Of a stretch of 35,916 bases of DNA, positions 33,237 to 35,916 are shown piece by piece. Source of the DNA: Clostridia bacterium (lineage in GTDB: Bacteria > Bacillota_A > Clostridia > Christensenellales > Aristaeellaceae); the NCBI GenBank assembly GCA_017481065.1, contig JAFUPT010000158.1, positions 1-35,916 on the forward strand, read 5' to 3'. Each line of letters starts with the position of its first letter. The first letter of the stretch is position 1. The notes under the pieces are model-generated. The model had not been told where the DNA came from and did not search any database. It saw only the letters and a list, made by a program, of their open reading frames with translations. Both the position numbers and the translations under genes were made by a program.

Positions 33237-35261
33237 GTGAAAAAGGCACCAAAGCAGATTGCTTACAAGATTTTGTCAATTGATCCCTGGCTCAAGCCGT
33301 TTTATAAAGATATTGACCTGCGCATGCAGCGCAACAACGATGTGCGCCGCCGCCTGCTGGGCGACAACGCAGACCTCACCACTTTCGCAAACGGATATAT
33401 GTTCTATGGATTCAACCGCACGGATGACGGCTGGGTCTACCGCGAATGGCTGCCCGGCGCGGATGAGGTGCACCTGATCGGCGATTTCAACAAATGGAAC
33501 CGCACTTCCCATCCCCTTACGAAGATCGAAGGCGGCAACTGGGAAATCCGCCTCGAGGGCGCGGATGCGCTGCAGCACGGCCAGCGGGTGAAAATTCAGG
33601 TGCGTAGGGGCGATAAGACCTTCGACCGCATCCCGGCTTACATCCGCCGCACCATCCAAGATCCCTCCAGCAAGCAGTTTTCCGGCCAGATCTGGGCGCC
33701 CCAGCGCCGCTTCATCTGGACCGACGGCAGCTACAAAAAGCGCAAGATGACCACGCCCGTGATCTACGAGGCGCATATTGGCATGGCACAGGAGCGCGAA
33801 GGCATCGGCTCTTACCGGGAATTCGCCGATAACAACCTGCAGCGCATCGCCGACCTCGGCTACAACACCATCCAGCTGATGGCCATCCAGGAGCACCCCT
33901 ACTATGCATCCTTCGGCTACCAGGTTTCCAATTTTTTTGCCGCCTCCGCATGGTATGGCGTGCCGGAGGATTTGAAATATCTGGTCAACAAGGCGCATGA
34001 GATGAGCATGTTCGTGCTGCTGGACGTGGTGCACTCCCACGCATGCCCGAATGTGGGCGAGGGCCTGAATGAGATGGACGGCACGGAGGACCAGTATTTT
34101 CTCGCCGGCCAGAAGGGGTGGCACAAGGCTTGGGGAACCAAATGTTTCGATTACGGCAAGCATGAAGTGATTCACTACCTGCTCTCCAACCTCAAATTCT
34201 GGCAGGATGAATACCACTTCGACGGTTTCCGCTTTGACGGTGTAACCAGTATGATCTACCAGGACCACGGCCTGGGCACCAGCTTTACCAGCTACGACCA
34301 GTATTTCGGCCTGAATACCAATGTGGACGCAGTAACCTACCTGCAGCTGGCGAACGAGCTGGTGCATGCGGTGAATCCCTTCGCCCTCACCATCGCGGAG
34401 GAAATGAGCGGCATGCCGGGCATGTGCGTTCCCATCCGCTCCGGCGGCATCGGCTTTGATTACCGCCTCGCCATGGGTCTGCCGGACTTCTGGATCAAGC
34501 TGCTCAAGGATACCAAGGATGAGGCTTGGGATATGCACAAGCTGTGGTATGAGATGACCACCCGCCGTCCCAAGGAGAAGAACATCGGCTACTGCGAATC
34601 CCACGACCAGGCGCTGGTGGGCGATAAAACGCTCATCTTCCGCATGGCGGATGCGGAGATGTACACCGGTATGGACAAGGCCTTCCACTCCCCCACCATA
34701 GACCGCGCCATCGACCTGCACAAGCTGATCCGCTTCTCCACGCTGGTGCTCGCCAGCGACGGCTACCTGAACTTCATGGGCAATGAATTCGGCCATCCGG
34801 AGTGGATCGACTTCCCACGGGAGGGCAACGGCTGGAGCTATAAATACGCCCGCAGGCAATGGAGCCTGGCGGAAAACGGCTATTTGAAGTATGGCTGGCT
34901 GGAAAATTTTGACCGAGCCATGCTGAAATTCGTGCGCAAATACCGGGTGCTGAGCAAGCCGCAGGCCATGAACCTGTGGATTGACCAGGAGAAGAAGATC
35001 ATGGCCTTCTCCAAGGGCGAACTGCTCTACCTGTTCAACTTCAACACCACCAAATCCGTCACGGATTTCTTCCTCCATGCCCACACTGTGGGCGAGGGCA
35101 ATTACCGCGCGGTGTTTTCCAGCGATGACAAGGAATTCGGCGGCCAGGAGCGCGTGAGCAAGGAATACATCTACCACACCGAGCACCGCAGCGAAAAGGG
35201 TGTGGGCTTCGAAGTATACATTCCCTGCCGGACGGCGGTTGTGTTCCAGAAGGTCGATTAA
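33237..35261 (+). CDS. glgB: 1,4-alpha-glucan branching enzyme, eukaryote-like type
   Basis: It makes alpha-1,6 branches in glycogen. The 674-residue protein has an N-terminal DPWLKPF segment and a CBM48-like domain (VYREWLPGADEVHLIGDFNKWN), then a GH13 barrel. The nucleophile is Asp334 in DGFRFDGVTSMI, the acid/base Glu388 in TIAEEMSGMPGM and the third Asp457 in ESHDQALVGDKT. These exact blocks are those of the eukaryotic GBE1 type (GH13_8) rather than the common bacterial GH13_9 type. The start is GTG with GGAGG nine bases upstream. No other glycogen gene is nearby. Confidence 0.95.
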   Translation: MKKAPKQIAYKILSIDPWLKPFYKDIDLRMQRNNDVRRRLLGDNADLTTFANGYMFYGFNRTDDGWVYREWLPGADEVHLIGDFNKWNRTSHPLTKIEGGNWEIRLEGADALQHGQRVKIQVRRGDKTFDRIPAYIRRTIQDPSSKQFSGQIWAPQRRFIWTDGSYKKRKMTTPVIYEAHIGMAQEREGIGSYREFADNNLQRIADLGYNTIQLMAIQEHPYYASFGYQVSNFFAASAWYGVPEDLKYLVNKAHEMSMFVLLDVVHSHACPNVGEGLNEMDGTEDQYFLAGQKGWHKAWGTKCFDYGKHEVIHYLLSNLKFWQDEYHFDGFRFDGVTSMIYQDHGLGTSFTSYDQYFGLNTNVDAVTYLQLANELVHAVNPFALTIAEEMSGMPGMCVPIRSGGIGFDYRLAMGLPDFWIKLLKDTKDEAWDMHKLWYEMTTRRPKEKNIGYCESHDQALVGDKTLIFRMADAEMYTGMDKAFHSPTIDRAIDLHKLIRFSTLVLASDGYLNFMGNEFGHPEWIDFPREGNGWSYKYARRQWSLAENGYLKYGWLENFDRAMLKFVRKYRVLSKPQAMNLWIDQEKKIMAFSKGELLYLFNFNTTKSVTDFFLHAHTVGEGNYRAVFSSDDKEFGGQERVSKEYIYHTEHRSEKGVGFEVYIPCRTAVVFQKVD

Positions 35262-35281
35262 GCTGGCAAAGAGGAAAAAGC

Positions 35282-35401
35282 ATGGGACAGATCGCAAACC
35301 AGATGGCGCTGGAGCTCTTTTTCAGACTGAAAAGAAAGATCATGGAAAAGCGCGAAGAGAAGAAAAATCAGGAAGAACAGGCCAAAAAAGAAGCTGAATA
35401 A
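35282..35401 (+). CDS. Putative 39-residue charged small protein
   Basis: A short frame begins 20 nt after glgB with GAGGA six bases before its ATG and ends before a strong terminator. The product starts MGQIANQMALELFFRLKRKI and continues into a Lys/Glu-rich helix (MEKREEKKNQEEQAKKEAE). An amphipathic N-terminal part followed by a charged helix is plausible for a real small protein, but I recognise no family. The good ribosome binding site and its position support it; the short length leaves real doubt. Confidence 0.5.
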   Translation: MGQIANQMALELFFRLKRKIMEKREEKKNQEEQAKKEAE

Positions 35402-35412
35402 TGCAAGCAAAG

Positions 35413-35446
35413 CGGGCGCATCGGAATATTCCGATGCGCCCGTTTT
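35413..35446 (+). terminator. Terminator of glgB and the small ORF
   Basis: CGGGCGCATCGGAAT and its exact reverse complement make a perfect 30-nt palindrome (35413-35442) followed by TTTT. It is symmetrical enough to form a long hairpin in RNA. Confidence 0.9.
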
Positions 35447-35496
35447 GTTCAGCTCTCCCTAACATGCTGCACTGCAGAAGGAGTAAATTCATAAAG

Positions 35497-35526
35497 AAAA
35501 AGTCCCATCCGACCGGATGGGACTTT
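35497..35526 (-). terminator. Terminator of the dehydrogenase gene
   Basis: On the minus strand AAAGTCCCATCC and GGATGGGACTTT pair around GGTC, followed by TTCTTT, 11 nt past the stop of the dehydrogenase. The A-tract on the other side makes it weakly bidirectional. Confidence 0.88.
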
Positions 35527-35537
35527 GGGTTTGCAGC

Positions 35538-35916
35538 TTAGATTGCCTTTGCGTTGGCCAGCAAGTACTTCTCAGCTTCTTCGCTCCACAGCATGTTGTT
35601 GCGGGCGCAGATTTCAGCCAGCTTGGCGAACATGGGATCGGTTTCGCCCTTCTTGGCGAAATCGTCGATGGCGGTCAGCTCCATGGAGATGTTGGGGTAG
35701 ATCAGCTTCTTGCCGCCGGGGATCTTGGGCAGGTTCATGGTGGTTTCGATAACTGCATCCAGGCCGCCTACATGGGTGACCATACCAGCGGGATTCAGCT
35801 TGCCTGCTGCGATCATCTCGAGGGACTCGATCATATCATCGGTGTTGCCGCCGGAGGTGCCAACCAGGTGGTGGTCGCCGTAGTGAACATCATAGAAGTT
35901 GAAGTTGGCGGAGAGC
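35538..35916 (-). CDS. Zinc-binding dehydrogenase, C-terminal part (sorbose-1-phosphate reductase-like)
   Basis: The last 125 residues of a gene running off the window are visible. The frame continues to the edge with NFNFYDVHYGDHHLVGTSGG, then NTDDMIESLEMIAAGKLNPAG, MVTHVGGLDAVIETTMNLP and a helical C-terminus. This resembles the end of medium-chain zinc-dependent dehydrogenases of the L-sorbose-1-phosphate reductase type. The catalytic and nucleotide-binding halves lie outside, so substrate is not assignable. Confidence 0.8.
   Translation of the reverse strand, partial: LSANFNFYDVHYGDHHLVGTSGGNTDDMIESLEMIAAGKLNPAGMVTHVGGLDAVIETTMNLPKIPGGKKLIYPNISMELTAIDDFAKKGETDPMFAKLAEICARNNMLWSEEAEKYLLANAKAI

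Noticed and set aside
33276..35297. 673-codon minus-strand frame opposite glgB
   Set aside because: Shadow of glgB, whose catalytic motifs are intact; the antisense product shows no domain.

Overview
The window looks like a chromosomal segment of a moderately GC-rich, spore-forming Firmicute of the class Clostridia, probably a gut-type lineage. The basis is a complete spoIIIAA-AH sporulation operon, the classic Firmicute order asp23-amaP-nusB-xseA-xseB-ispA-dxs-tlyA-nadK-argR-recN, an S-box (SAM-I) riboswitch before metK, and strong AGGAGG-type ribosome binding sites. Species cannot be read from the sequence alone. I see no phage, transposon, CRISPR array or rRNA.

Layout. 1-450: a minus-strand tRNA operon (Leu-UAG, Gly-GCC, Gly-UCC, Gly-GCC cut by the window edge) with a perfect TTGACA-17-TATAAT promoter. 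457-3573: a phospholipase-C-like/nitroreductase fusion gene divergent from SAM-I riboswitch-metK and a small secreted protein. 3625-8821 (minus): nadD-yqeK fusion, rsfS, paaK, a tandem-ACT protein, then pepF. 8937-10731: a membrane protein of unknown function and a PfkB sugar kinase on opposite strands. 10821-16515 (plus): a five-gene operon under a cobalamin riboswitch. 16556-18643 (minus): a membrane sensor with PAS-like domains and no recognisable output. 18821-33099 (minus): the housekeeping/isoprenoid/DNA repair block, the Asp23 pair and spoIIIA. 33237-35401 (plus): a eukaryote-type glycogen branching enzyme and a tiny charged ORF. 35538-end (minus): the 3' end of a zinc-dependent dehydrogenase.

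The most interesting part is 10821-16515. A short (class II-like) cobalamin riboswitch with its own terminator precedes two secreted/membrane proteins and a full ECF transporter (EcfT, fused EcfA-EcfA', one S component). The second protein has an alpha6/alpha6-toroid-like domain, a two-helix membrane hairpin and a C-terminal DUF4430 domain. DUF4430 is the domain family that includes the C-terminal domain of animal transcobalamin, and the toroid plus beta-domain order is that of intrinsic factor and transcobalamin. The best reading is a dedicated vitamin B12 uptake system in which a membrane-tethered, transcobalamin-like receptor hands corrinoid to an ECF transporter. Riboswitch, order of genes and domain patterns are read from sequence; ligand and mechanism are inference.

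Second-tier observations: a 56-residue SpoIIIAF and a compact SpoIIIAG in an otherwise complete spoIIIA operon; tRNA-Gly(GCC) copies with an unusual T-loop; the phospholipase-like/nitroreductase fusion; and an explicit, exactly complementary antiterminator in the metK riboswitch.
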